Origin: Planomicrobium sp. YIM 101495
GTDB lineage: Bacteria > Bacillota > Bacilli > Bacillales_A > Planococcaceae
Length of the DNA stretch: 64,000 nucleotides
NCBI RefSeq assembly: GCF_009707665.1
Contig: NZ_WLZW01000001.1
Location: forward strand, 930,001 to 994,000
Reading direction: 5' to 3'
Positions 28,168 through 37,215 of the stretch are shown piece by piece. Position 1 is the stretch's first letter; the number at the start of each line of letters is the position of its first letter. The notes beneath the pieces were generated by a model that saw only the letters and a program-made list of their open reading frames with translations, was not told the DNA's origin and ran no database searches. A program made the translations under genes and the position numbers.

Positions 28168-29237
28168 AAGAACTAATTCGTGCAGCAATCGTTTTGATAG
28201 CCGTGAGCGCGTTGCTCATGTACGGCGTCTCCTTCCTGGAACGCAGTACAGCGAAGTCCGGCTCCGGCTCTATCACCGTCTACAATTGGGGGGAATACAT
28301 CGATCCGGAATTGATCGCCCAATTTGAAGAAGAGCACAACATCCGGGTTATTTACGAAACATTCGATTCGAACGAAGCGATGATGACGAAGATCGAGCAA
28401 GGTGGAACTTCGTACGACATCGCAGTACCCTCTGAATATGCGATTGAAAAAATGAAGGAAAACGATCTACTTCTCCCGATCGATCACGAGCTGATTCCAA
28501 ACCTTCAAAACATCGATCCGTATTTCCTTGATTTGCCATTCGATCCAGGCAACGAGTATTCGATTCCTTATTTCTGGGGAACGGTCGGCATCGCATTCAA
28601 CCCGACTTTGCTGGAAGGCCAGACTTTCGAAAGCTGGGATGACTTATGGAACCATACACTGGAACAGGAAGTGATCCTGGTCGACTCCGCACGCGAAGTA
28701 ATCGGCATGGGACTCAACAGCTTCGGCTATTCCTTGAACTCCACCGACCCTGCCGAATTGCGGGAAGCGACGGATAAATTGAAAGAGATCGGCCCGAATG
28801 TCAAAGCCATCATTGGTGACGAAGTCGTCGAAATGATGCGCAACGAAGAAGCGGCTGTCGCTTTGACCTGGTCAGGCCATGCAGCGGATATGATGTGGAT
28901 CAATGAGGACATCGATTATATCATCCCGGAAGAAGGCTCCAATCTTTGGTTCGATAACATGATCATCCCGTCCACTTCAACGAATGTCGAAGGCGCGCAT
29001 GCCTTCATCAACTTCATGCTGGATGCGGATGTAGCTGCGCAAAACGCTGATTATGTCGGCTATGCCACACCAAATGCTGCAGCCGTCGAATTGATGGACC
29101 CGGAAGTTGTCAGCGATGAGCGCTTTTATCCGTCTGAGGAAATTCGTGACCGCCTGGAAGTATACGAAAATCTAGGACTCGAAATGCTCGGGGTCTACAA
29201 TGAATTGTTTTTGGAATTCAAAATGGATATGCAATAA
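28164..29237 (+). CDS. potD: Spermidine/putrescine-binding protein PotD
   Basis: Extracellular solute-binding protein of the polyamine importer, 357 residues. After a single N-terminal hydrophobic helix (about 5-24) the mature domain begins with SGSITVYNWGEYIDPELI, the characteristic PotD/PotF opening. Unlike most Gram-positive binding proteins it has no lipobox cysteine, so it is probably held by an uncleaved signal anchor. Last gene of the operon, followed by a hairpin terminator. Confidence 0.92.
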   Translation: MKELIRAAIVLIAVSALLMYGVSFLERSTAKSGSGSITVYNWGEYIDPELIAQFEEEHNIRVIYETFDSNEAMMTKIEQGGTSYDIAVPSEYAIEKMKENDLLLPIDHELIPNLQNIDPYFLDLPFDPGNEYSIPYFWGTVGIAFNPTLLEGQTFESWDDLWNHTLEQEVILVDSAREVIGMGLNSFGYSLNSTDPAELREATDKLKEIGPNVKAIIGDEVVEMMRNEEAAVALTWSGHAADMMWINEDIDYIIPEEGSNLWFDNMIIPSTSTNVEGAHAFINFMLDADVAAQNADYVGYATPNAAAVELMDPEVVSDERFYPSEEIRDRLEVYENLGLEMLGVYNELFLEFKMDMQ

Positions 29238-29244
29238 CGGGCGA

Positions 29245-29286
29245 AACCGGAGGAGCTGCACTAGCAGAAGGCCTCCGGTTTTCTTC
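29245..29286 (+). terminator. Terminator of the pot operon
   Basis: AACCGGAGG pairs with CCTCCGGTT around an 18-base loop, followed by TTCTTC. It lies 8 bp after the potD stop. Confidence 0.75.
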
Positions 29287-29322
29287 ATTTTCATTTCTTT
29301 TGAATGTTGATCATTTCCCTTG

Positions 29323-29350
29323 TTTACCAAACTGTTATAACGGATAATAT
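29323..29350 (+). promoter_or_regulatory. Candidate promoter of the MFS gene
   Basis: TTTACC (29323-29328), a 16-bp spacer and TAATAT (29345-29350). The palindrome GTTATAAC (29334-29341) lies between the boxes and could be a regulator site. Confidence 0.4.
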
Positions 29351-29398
29351 GAAAAGAAGATATTTAGTCACCCGAAACACAAGAAAGAAGGTATGTGT

Positions 29399-30592
29399 GT
29401 GGCATCAAAATCCAACACTTTCGCTTTATATATTTTAATGTTCAATATGTTCATCGCCATGAGCGGCATCGGCCTGATCATCCCGATCATGCCTGCCTAC
29501 CTCGATACATTCGGTGTCGCCGGACAAGCACTCGGGACACTTATCGCGACATTCGCATTCGCTCAGTTCCTGTTCTCACCACTGTCTGGGCAGCTATCTG
29601 ATAAGCACGGCCGGAAGAAGATGATTATTTTCGGCTTGATTATCTTCGGCTTATCCCAGCTTGCATTCGGGATGGCTGCGAACTTACCGCTCCTTTACGT
29701 CGCACGTTTCTTCAGCGGACTTGGAGCTGCCTTCCTGATTCCGCCGATGATGGCATTCGTTGCGGATATCACCACACTTGAGGACCGTGGGAAAGGGATG
29801 GGCTACCTTGCCGCGTCCATGTCGCTCGGCTTCATGATCGGGCCCGGCATCGGCGGATTCCTTTCCGAAATCAGCCTGCAATTTCCGTTCTACGTCGCCA
29901 CGGTCGTAGCACTCGTTTCTGCGCTCCTATCGGCGATTTTCCTACCGAATGCAGTGCCGACTGTCATTCCTGGTGCACCGAAGGCTGGAAACATCTTCAA
30001 TCAACTGAAACGCTCCAGCGCCACGCCTTATTTCGTCCTGCTGATTGTCGTCTTGATCTTGGCATTCGGATTGGCGAACTTCCAGACTACGATCTCGCTT
30101 TATGCGGATAAGAAATTCAACTTCTCACCGAAGGAAATTTCGGTCATCATCACGGTCGGCGGCTTCATGGGCGTCATTATGCAGACGTTCCTGATCGATC
30201 GGCTGTTCAAGCGCTTCGGAGAAATGAAGATCATTCTTTTCAATCTCATCCTCGCTGCACTGGCGATGATCGGCATCTTGTTCGTCTCTGCATTCTGGAC
30301 GATCCTGCTCGTATCGGCGATATTCTTCACTGCCGCTTCCCTTCTACGCCCTGCGGTCAATACGCTCATCTCGAAGATGGCCGGCGACCAGCAAGGATTC
30401 GCTGCCGGGATGAACAATGCGTATATGAGTATCGGAAACATGATTGGACCGGCAATGGCCGGCTTCCTTTTCGATTTCAATATGAGCTTTCCGTATATCG
30501 CAGGGACCGTCATCTTGATGGCTTGCTTCTTTATTGCTTATACATGGTCGCTGAAGAAATCAGACTTACTTGCTTCACTCAGAACATATTAA
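29399..30592 (+). CDS. MFS multidrug efflux transporter (DHA1, NorA/Blt type)
   Basis: Proton-driven drug exporter with 12 membrane spans, 397 residues. Loop 2-3 motif GQLSDKHGRKK, motif C in span 5 (SLGFMIGPGIGGFL) and a repeat of it in span 11 (SIGNMIGPAMAGFLFDF) mark the drug:H+ antiporter-1 family. An in-frame ATG at 29393 overlaps AGAAGG with 1-bp spacing; GTG 29399, 7 bp away, is the better start. Substrates unknown. It shares a terminator with the operon coming from the other side. Confidence 0.88.
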   Translation: MASKSNTFALYILMFNMFIAMSGIGLIIPIMPAYLDTFGVAGQALGTLIATFAFAQFLFSPLSGQLSDKHGRKKMIIFGLIIFGLSQLAFGMAANLPLLYVARFFSGLGAAFLIPPMMAFVADITTLEDRGKGMGYLAASMSLGFMIGPGIGGFLSEISLQFPFYVATVVALVSALLSAIFLPNAVPTVIPGAPKAGNIFNQLKRSSATPYFVLLIVVLILAFGLANFQTTISLYADKKFNFSPKEISVIITVGGFMGVIMQTFLIDRLFKRFGEMKIILFNLILAALAMIGILFVSAFWTILLVSAIFFTAASLLRPAVNTLISKMAGDQQGFAAGMNNAYMSIGNMIGPAMAGFLFDFNMSFPYIAGTVILMACFFIAYTWSLKKSDLLASLRTY

Positions 30593-30649
30593 AAAGAAGG
30601 CTGTCCTGGACGTCAGTTTACCTGACAGTCCGAGACAGCCTTTTTCTTT
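30593..30649. terminator. Bidirectional terminator between MFS gene and the VWA operon
   Basis: AAAAGAAGGCTGTC pairs with GACAGCCTTTTTCTTTT, with the inner stem GGAC-TCAG/CTGA-GTCC. T-runs on both strands close the MFS gene and the long minus-strand operon. Confidence 0.88.
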
Positions 30650-30653
30650 TGTA

Positions 30654-31025
30654 TCATCCCCGCCAAAAAGCGGTCGTATCTTTCTTTTCTTCGATATTGA
30701 AATCGATCATCGCGCCGAGCAATTCCTTATCGACCTCTTCCGTCCATTTGATGCGTATCAATTGCGCAGTGTGCGTGTAACCTATTTCTTCAATGCGGGA
30801 AGAAAAATGGTCGATGCCAGCTTTTTCAGGTGCTACAGCGAGGTGATGCTTCGCTGTGCTGAAACCGATAATGTATGTTCCGTGATCAGTGAACATCGGC
30901 TGATTCCATTTCACAACAGGTTCCAGGTGTGGATATTCCACATGAACCCATTCGAGTATTTCTTCCATTCGTTCACGATGAGTCGGATCAGCGATTTTCG
31001 ATAGAAATTCTTTAAAGACTTCCAT
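30654..31025 (-). CDS. DUF1801-like protein (YdhG/Fra type)
   Basis: A 123-residue soluble protein with the DUF1801 pattern: EYPHLEPVVKWNQPMFTDHG, then IIGFSTAKHHLAVAP and IRIKWTEEVD. Relatives include B. subtilis YdhG (Fra), described as a frataxin-like iron chaperone. ATG 31025 has GGGAGG 7 bp upstream; an earlier ATG lacks spacing. It lies 19 bp downstream of the double-VWA gene with no terminator between, so it is the last gene of that operon, perhaps only by position. Confidence 0.8.
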   Translation of the reverse strand: MEVFKEFLSKIADPTHRERMEEILEWVHVEYPHLEPVVKWNQPMFTDHGTYIIGFSTAKHHLAVAPEKAGIDHFSSRIEEIGYTHTAQLIRIKWTEEVDKELLGAMIDFNIEEKKDTTAFWRG

Positions 31026-31044
31026 TTCGATTCCTCCCATTCTG

Positions 31045-33621
31045 TTACCTGTCCGGTTTGATTAGTTTATCAATCGTACCCGGCGATTCCGTCAGTTCTT
31101 CTTGAGCAAGTTCGGATTTCTTCCGATTACGCGGCCACTTCAGACCGAAACGGCGCAGCGTGATGTCGATAAAGAACAGCAGCATCGCCACAAGCAGGAG
31201 TTCCACTGCCACTGGGCTGATCGTGCCACTCCTGTATGGAATGTCCCTAAAGGCTTGTGCAGGCTCTTCCAATACTTGCCCGCCTGTTCGTTCTGCCAGA
31301 CTTGTGAGCAGTCGCATATCGGTCTGTTCGATCCGGTATTCATCACCGTAAGGAATCGTCACCGAAGCGCGGTAAGCTGCTCCTGTTTCATTAGCGATGC
31401 TGAAGAACACAAGACCGGGTTCCGCATCGATTACAACTTCCACTTCACCTGGTGCGACCGGATCTGTTTCGACTGGCACCTCTTGTCCACGTTCATCGAT
31501 GACTGTCACATCCAGGATGGCTGATGAACCAGTCGGATCTTTCACTGTATAGACGCCTTGCTCTTTCCGTGTCACGGAAAACGGAATCTGTTCATAGGAC
31601 GGCATCATTTGACTGACAGAACGGTTCCAGAAATCCGGCCACTCGGACCAGCTTTGGAAATCTCCGCTCCACGCACCGCTTCCAGATGTAAATGCGATCG
31701 CTTTCCCGAGTCCATAGTTCCACGTAGCGAGTACCGGATCTTCTTCCGGACTTTCCAGTGCAACCGTCGACAACGGTTTTGCCGTTGTTGCAATATACGC
31801 GTTCATTTGTGGAACACCTTGTTCGAACAAAGAATTCCAGGGGCTGTCATAAACAGTCGGCGTAAACGGCTCATCTACGATATACGTCCTTGACATCATA
31901 ATCGTCTCCCTTGACAGAATCGCAGGAATCGTCGTCGCGTCGTTGACATCGTAATAACGTCCGCCACCTGTTTCCGCAAGTTGTTCAAGCAGTACTTTGT
32001 CAGCGTCTTGACCGATTGCGATGGTCGACAGCGTGACGTTGTTGTCGACTCCGTCTTCAAGCAGAGGGTCGTACGAACTCGCTGAATACGACTGTCCGTC
32101 TGTCAGGAGGATAATATGCTTCCGCTGAAGCTCTAAATCACTCAGCTGCTCGTAAGCCATTTGCAAGGAGCTGTAGATTTCTGTCCCGCCACCAGGCCCG
32201 ATTGACAGAATCGTATCAACTGCATCCTTCTGATCTGATAGCTTGGCTAGCGGCAGCACTTCCCATGGCTTGTCATCGAAGGCGATGAAGCCGACCGTAT
32301 CATCCGGTCTCAATAATTCAAGCGAGCGGGCAGCCGCTTCTTTCGCCAGTTCCATCTTCATCCCCATCATACTGCCGGAACGGTCCATGACGAGAATTAA
32401 GCCTAGCGAAGGAAGTTCATGCTTGCCTGTGACTTCCATTTCGACCGGCAGGAGCCGTTCGATCGGCGTTTTGAAATATCCGCCAAGACCGTAGCTCTGA
32501 TCGCCCCCGACCATCATGAAGCCAGTCCCGAACTGCTGGACCGCTTGCTCGATGACGTCCATCTGGGTCTGTCCGATCTTCGTAGCCGGAACATTGTCGA
32601 AAATGATGGAATCATATTGCAAAATGGAGCTGAGCGACTGCGGCACACTTTCAGCCGGAAGCTCTGTGATGTTTACATTGCCTGCGTCCAGTAACGTCGG
32701 GATGGGACTCGCCTCGCCGTTATTGACGACGAGTACTTCCGGCGGCCCTTCAACTTCCGTCAAACTGACGAGGCGATTGTTCTCAAGAAACGCATCGTTG
32801 TCGAGCTCGAGTGCCGCCTCGAATTTCGCGAGACCTTCACTTGAAGCAGGGTACTTGTAGTTGAAGGCATTCTCCCCTGGTGCAAGGTTGATTTCCTGGC
32901 GGCTGAATTCCTCATCATTTACTGAGAAGACAAGTCTTGCAGCCGTTTCAGTGTTCGATTCGATCGTTACGGAAAAATCGAGCATTTCACCAGCGAATGC
33001 CGCTGCCGGTGTTTCGAAACTCTCCATCGCAGCGTCCGACTCCGTTTGGGCAGTCATCGGCACGACATCGATTTCCAGCCGCTCCGATTCGAGTCGGATA
33101 AGACTATCCATCGCAGAGCCTTTCGTTTCATTGCCGTCCGTCATGACAACGAGCCTTGTCGCAAGATCTGTATCGCCACTATTCGCGGCCAACTCGATCG
33201 CCTGCGCAAGCGAGGTATGACCGGTGCTGAAAATCGGCCAGTCTCTCGGTAGTGCGTCTGTGTCCTGAGAAATCGGGACAATCGATTGGAAGTCTTCTGC
33301 AAAACCGTATACACCTGTCGCTTGGTGTGTTTCTTTTGATTCGAGTGCTTTATTGATCCATTCCGTCGCGGCTACTTGCTGAGTCTCTGCAGATGCAGAG
33401 CGGTCGACAAGGAACAAGATCTGCTCTTCATTGACCGGCTGGTAAAGATGCGGTCCAGCAAGCGCAAAGATGAGCAGTGCACACGCGATACACCGCAAGA
33501 CGTAAACGACTTTCATCAGCGCCTTACTGCCGGGAAGCAGCTTCCAGCCCGTGAATGCGAAGTATACGGCGAGCGGAACAAGCAATATTAGCCAAAGCGG
33601 CTCATCTACGCGAAATTCCAC
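31045..33621 (-). CDS. Membrane protein with two VWA domains and a GATase-like segment
   Basis: An 858-residue protein: two N-terminal spans (about 8-25 and 38-56), a first VWA domain with MIDAS motif DRSAS (73-77) and TDG near 161, a beta-sandwich region (about 205-290), a glutamine-amidotransferase-like fold segment (295-390, VGGDQSYGLGGY) and, inserted after it, a second canonical VWA domain (DRSGS 413-417, TDG 507-509). A final span (about 804-822) and a basic tail follow. Both VWA domains face the outside by topology. It overlaps the upstream VWA gene by 20 bp. Homologues are annotated only as VWA proteins; the role is probably assembly or control of a surface complex. Confidence 0.85.
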   Translation of the reverse strand: MEFRVDEPLWLILLVPLAVYFAFTGWKLLPGSKALMKVVYVLRCIACALLIFALAGPHLYQPVNEEQILFLVDRSASAETQQVAATEWINKALESKETHQATGVYGFAEDFQSIVPISQDTDALPRDWPIFSTGHTSLAQAIELAANSGDTDLATRLVVMTDGNETKGSAMDSLIRLESERLEIDVVPMTAQTESDAAMESFETPAAAFAGEMLDFSVTIESNTETAARLVFSVNDEEFSRQEINLAPGENAFNYKYPASSEGLAKFEAALELDNDAFLENNRLVSLTEVEGPPEVLVVNNGEASPIPTLLDAGNVNITELPAESVPQSLSSILQYDSIIFDNVPATKIGQTQMDVIEQAVQQFGTGFMMVGGDQSYGLGGYFKTPIERLLPVEMEVTGKHELPSLGLILVMDRSGSMMGMKMELAKEAAARSLELLRPDDTVGFIAFDDKPWEVLPLAKLSDQKDAVDTILSIGPGGGTEIYSSLQMAYEQLSDLELQRKHIILLTDGQSYSASSYDPLLEDGVDNNVTLSTIAIGQDADKVLLEQLAETGGGRYYDVNDATTIPAILSRETIMMSRTYIVDEPFTPTVYDSPWNSLFEQGVPQMNAYIATTAKPLSTVALESPEEDPVLATWNYGLGKAIAFTSGSGAWSGDFQSWSEWPDFWNRSVSQMMPSYEQIPFSVTRKEQGVYTVKDPTGSSAILDVTVIDERGQEVPVETDPVAPGEVEVVIDAEPGLVFFSIANETGAAYRASVTIPYGDEYRIEQTDMRLLTSLAERTGGQVLEEPAQAFRDIPYRSGTISPVAVELLLVAMLLFFIDITLRRFGLKWPRNRKKSELAQEELTESPGTIDKLIKPDR

Positions 33622-35338
33622 GTCGGTACACCTCCCATTCTATGAGCACGATCAGTAGGATCAGTGGAATGATCCACGGCAAGAACGAGACGCGCACCAA
33701 TTCCGAGCTCACTTCCCCCCCTTGTCCGATGCGGTAAGAGCTACCAGCCTGCAACTGCTTCTCTTCTTCACCGAGCTGAACGATCAAATTCATCGATTGC
33801 TCTTCACCGATCAGCTTGTAGACGCCCGGCGCAGCAGGGGCAGAGAATGCGCCTTCGCCTTCTCTGTACGTAGAGATGAATTCTTCACCGCGGTATAAAT
33901 CCCATTCCGTTCCGTCTCCTGCAACCGAGATGGAGCGGATTTCATTCGGGCGGAACATCCCGGCAAACTCATTGTCACCCGATAACTCGTTCAATGTACT
34001 CCATAAGAACAGAGGGAACGAAGGAGACAACGGCCAATCCGTCGACTGGATATCCGACAAAATGACGATATTCCCGCTTGGACCGACTTGGATCCAAGGT
34101 GCTTCGCCGACTGTGGCAATCGTTTCATATCCTTCGACCGGTGGATACAGTTCCGCAACGTAAACGTCTGCAAGATCCGCGTAAGCGAACAACGGATGAT
34201 CTCCGACTGTAACCGCACCTTTTGCCTCCACTGCTTCCGCATCATCTCGTCCGATCAGCAGCATCGGTTCTTTCCCTTCCAATAAACTTATCCGATTTGT
34301 CACCACAGGGAAATCAGCAGCTGCATCCAACTGATCCCCCGGGACGAGCTGGACGTTCGCACCAAGAGAATCAAAGCCAGCTGACACAAGTTGATGCAGT
34401 TCCGCGTCGATCATGACTCGGTTAGCAGACTGCTGCAAGTAGGCAGCCATTTCGTTATCCGTCTTGTAGTCATCTTCTGCATCGACCGTTGCAATCCACA
34501 ATATAGACAGCGGAAGCGAGTCGAAGACGATTAATTGCTCTTCCGAACTGGCGAGTTCAATTTCCTTACTTTCCTTGACTGTTCCGTCTGTCACTTCGAT
34601 CGTCACCGGCATCTCCACTTCTGAATCGTTGATCACTTGGACGATGGCCGACATGCTGCCATCATGCTCCGTTACGCCGAACTGGCGGATAGAGACGTTG
34701 GCAGGTTGCTCCTTAAAGCCATGTACTTCATATGCACCACTTGTCCGATTCACCAGCACTGCGCGATCAAGTGAATCCGTGAAAATATGTATGATCGTCG
34801 CATCACTATCTGTCAATGTATCGGCGAATAATAAGGTCTGTTCCATTTCAGCTGACTCGTATTCGACTGTGATGTCTTCAATCGTCTTCATGAGCGCACC
34901 TTTATCACGTTCACGCCGCAGCTCCACTTTCGGGCTTGCCCCGGCTATAACGATAGTGACAGGACGGCCACCCCCCGACTCTAATAGCTCTTTCATTTCA
35001 TCCTTCTGAACTTCCAGTCGTGATGGTTCACCCGCCAGCATCGACGCGGAAGCATCGACGACGAAAACCCATTCATCCCCTGCTAGTGACGGCTTCTCCA
35101 CATACGGTTCCAATAGGAGGAAGACGAACAAAAGAAGTGCTAGCATCTGCAAGTAAAACAGGAGGTGCTGCTGAAGTTTTTTCAAGTAAGGGGATGCTTG
35201 CCATTCCTTCATCAATTCCTGCCAGAACAACGTGGAAGGCACTTGCTGTACCGTATATTTCTTTCTGAAGAAGTAATAGATCAGGACCGCGAACGGCATG
35301 GCTGCAGTCCAAATCATGATCCAATTGCCGAAACTCAT
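33602..35338 (-). CDS. BatA-like VWA membrane protein
   Basis: A 578-residue protein with the aerotolerance-regulator (BatA) N-terminal region: two spans (about 7-24 and 58-77) joined by a basic loop. A VWA domain with MIDAS DASAS (95-99) follows, then a long extracytoplasmic part and a last span near the C-terminus before WEVYRRGISRR. ATG 35338 lies 8 bp after GAGG; the slightly longer GTG start at 35347 overlaps that box. In Bat operons such proteins pair with a MoxR ATPase and a DUF58 protein, encoded here directly upstream. Confidence 0.85.
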   Translation of the reverse strand: MSFGNWIMIWTAAMPFAVLIYYFFRKKYTVQQVPSTLFWQELMKEWQASPYLKKLQQHLLFYLQMLALLLFVFLLLEPYVEKPSLAGDEWVFVVDASASMLAGEPSRLEVQKDEMKELLESGGGRPVTIVIAGASPKVELRRERDKGALMKTIEDITVEYESAEMEQTLLFADTLTDSDATIIHIFTDSLDRAVLVNRTSGAYEVHGFKEQPANVSIRQFGVTEHDGSMSAIVQVINDSEVEMPVTIEVTDGTVKESKEIELASSEEQLIVFDSLPLSILWIATVDAEDDYKTDNEMAAYLQQSANRVMIDAELHQLVSAGFDSLGANVQLVPGDQLDAAADFPVVTNRISLLEGKEPMLLIGRDDAEAVEAKGAVTVGDHPLFAYADLADVYVAELYPPVEGYETIATVGEAPWIQVGPSGNIVILSDIQSTDWPLSPSFPLFLWSTLNELSGDNEFAGMFRPNEIRSISVAGDGTEWDLYRGEEFISTYREGEGAFSAPAAPGVYKLIGEEQSMNLIVQLGEEEKQLQAGSSYRIGQGGEVSSELVRVSFLPWIIPLILLIVLIEWEVYRRGISRR

Positions 35339-35348
35339 CCCGCTCACC

Positions 35349-36209
35349 TCACCTGATCCAATTTTCCCTCGGTAGTTGTTTGAAGATTACATCCTGGATT
35401 CCTGCTTCTTCTGCCACTTCCAAATATGAAATTCCGAAGCGCTGGCAAAGCGACTCCAGCATGCGGTTATGCATTTCCCGCTGCTCACGGTATTTCTGCA
35501 CTGCAGCCGGCGTCATCGAGACGTTCATTTTCACACCCGTCTCGCTATCGACCAGCTGGACATCGCCCCGGTGCACCGGGTCCGCCTCTTCCTTCGAGAC
35601 GATACGCAACAGCCTGACGTCCTGTGCATGACGCACCGCCCGTCTCAGCAGATGCTGCCACTTGTCGACCGGCTCCAAACCGTCCGTCAAGATGATTAAA
35701 ATATTCGAACGACGAGCTGCTTCAAAATCTGCACCGCCTGTGAATGCATCGCCTTGTGGTTCAGGCAGCTTGGTTAAAAATTGCTCAAGCGACTGCCGTG
35801 CGTTTTTCCCTTTCTTTTGAAAACGTGGACTGCCCTTCCTACCGAGTGACATGGACAGTCGATCATCCGAAGCTAAAGACATCAAGCCGAGCGAAAACGC
35901 CAATTGACGTGTGAATAGCCAGTGCGACTGCATCGACGCCGAGTCATCTAGTAAAAGATGGACGCTGCGATCTTGTTCATCAAGAAAGCGTTTAATGTAG
36001 ACGCGTTCTGTCCGGCCGTACACATTCCAGTCGATGTGACGAATATCGTCTCCTGGATGATATTCTCGGAAATCCGAGAATTCCATCGACGAGCCGAAGC
36101 GGTTTGTCCGGTGTGAACCTTTATGCCCGCTCCGGATCTTCACTACGGAAGCGACGGAAAAACGGCTCATCCGGCCAGCCCAGTCCGTCGGGAGCTCCAG
36201 CGGTCTCAT
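35349..36209 (-). CDS. DUF58 domain protein
   Basis: A 286-residue soluble protein with the DUF58 hallmark FREYHPGDDIRHIDW (47-61) and a VWA-like fold with DDSAS (88-92), a MIDAS-type sequence. DUF58 proteins are regular partners of MoxR ATPases and may act as an adaptor or substrate. It overlaps moxR by 4 bp (ATGA) and is followed 10 bp later by the BatA-like gene. Molecular function unknown. Confidence 0.88.
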   Translation of the reverse strand: MRPLELPTDWAGRMSRFSVASVVKIRSGHKGSHRTNRFGSSMEFSDFREYHPGDDIRHIDWNVYGRTERVYIKRFLDEQDRSVHLLLDDSASMQSHWLFTRQLAFSLGLMSLASDDRLSMSLGRKGSPRFQKKGKNARQSLEQFLTKLPEPQGDAFTGGADFEAARRSNILIILTDGLEPVDKWQHLLRRAVRHAQDVRLLRIVSKEEADPVHRGDVQLVDSETGVKMNVSMTPAAVQKYREQREMHNRMLESLCQRFGISYLEVAEEAGIQDVIFKQLPRENWIR

Positions 36210-37198
36210 GTCCGTATCCCTTTGCCTGCAGCTTCCAAAAGACTTTCAATCAACTGGTCCGTCTCGATCCCTTCCGCCTCTGCCTCGTAATTCATCAAGA
36301 GACGGTGGCGCAGCACCGGAACTGCAACGTGTTTCAAATCACCAATCGAAACGTGGAAACGGCCATCCATCAAAGCTCTTGCTTTAGCCAGACGGATCAA
36401 GCTCTGCAAGCCACGTGGACCACTGCCGTATTGGATGTATTGCTGGACGCTTACATCCTTGCTGCGGTCCGGGTGTGTTTGTTCGATGATATCAACAGCC
36501 ACATCAAGAATTTCATCCGCAATCATCACTTCAGTGACGAGCTTCTGTACCTCAATCAATGACTGCGTATCCATTTTCTTCTGAAGCTGCACTTCAAACG
36601 AACCTGTCGTCCGTCGGATAATTTCTGCAAGCTCTCGGGCTGATGGATAAGGAAGCAAGACTTTACATAAGAAACGGTCCATTTGCGCTTCCGGAAGTGG
36701 ATAAGTTCCTTCCATCTCGATTGGGTTTTGCGTCGCTAAGACGAAGAACGGACGGCTCATCTTCTTCGTATCACCGAGGATTGTGACCGTCTTCTCCCCC
36801 ATCGCCTCAAGCAATGCACTTTGCGTTTTCGGTGTCGCTCGATTGATCTCATCCGCCAATACCATCTGGTGGAAAATCGGGCCTTCCCTGAACAGGAATT
36901 GCTGTCTGCCGTCTGCATCGCGTTCGATCAAGCTTGTTCCTGTAATATCTGATGGCATCAAGTCCGGAGTGAACTGGATTCGCGAAAACGATAAGTCCAG
37001 CACTTCTGAAATCGTGCCGACGAGCATCGTCTTCCCAAGTCCCGGTGGTCCTTCCAAGAGCGCGTGTCCGTCTGCTAAAATGGCATAAAGCGAAAACTCG
37101 ATCGCTTCTTCCTGCCCGACAATAAAACGGGACACTTCCTCTTTCACTTCTTTTAATCTCTTGCTTGCCTCGATAAACGGCTGTGAAGCATTTTCCAT
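36206..37198 (-). CDS. MoxR family AAA+ ATPase
   Basis: A 330-residue AAA+ ATPase: Walker A GPPGLGKT (50-57), Walker B VLADEINRA (113-121) with TPKTQSALLEAM following, sensor region FFVLATQNPIEMEGTYPLPEAQ and the C-terminal lid. MoxR proteins are chaperone-like remodelers that activate or insert metal or VWA-containing partners. It is preceded by the coiled-coil membrane protein gene (17-bp gap) and translationally coupled to the DUF58 gene. A separate MoxR paralogue lies at 52591-53526. Confidence 0.92.
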   Translation of the reverse strand: MENASQPFIEASKRLKEVKEEVSRFIVGQEEAIEFSLYAILADGHALLEGPPGLGKTMLVGTISEVLDLSFSRIQFTPDLMPSDITGTSLIERDADGRQQFLFREGPIFHQMVLADEINRATPKTQSALLEAMGEKTVTILGDTKKMSRPFFVLATQNPIEMEGTYPLPEAQMDRFLCKVLLPYPSARELAEIIRRTTGSFEVQLQKKMDTQSLIEVQKLVTEVMIADEILDVAVDIIEQTHPDRSKDVSVQQYIQYGSGPRGLQSLIRLAKARALMDGRFHVSIGDLKHVAVPVLRHRLLMNYEAEAEGIETDQLIESLLEAAGKGIRT

Positions 37199-37215
37199 AC
37201 GGCTGTGCCCCCTTG

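Noticed and set aside
29395..30513. Frames overlapping the MFS gene
   Set aside because: Shadows of the 12-span transporter; no start signals.
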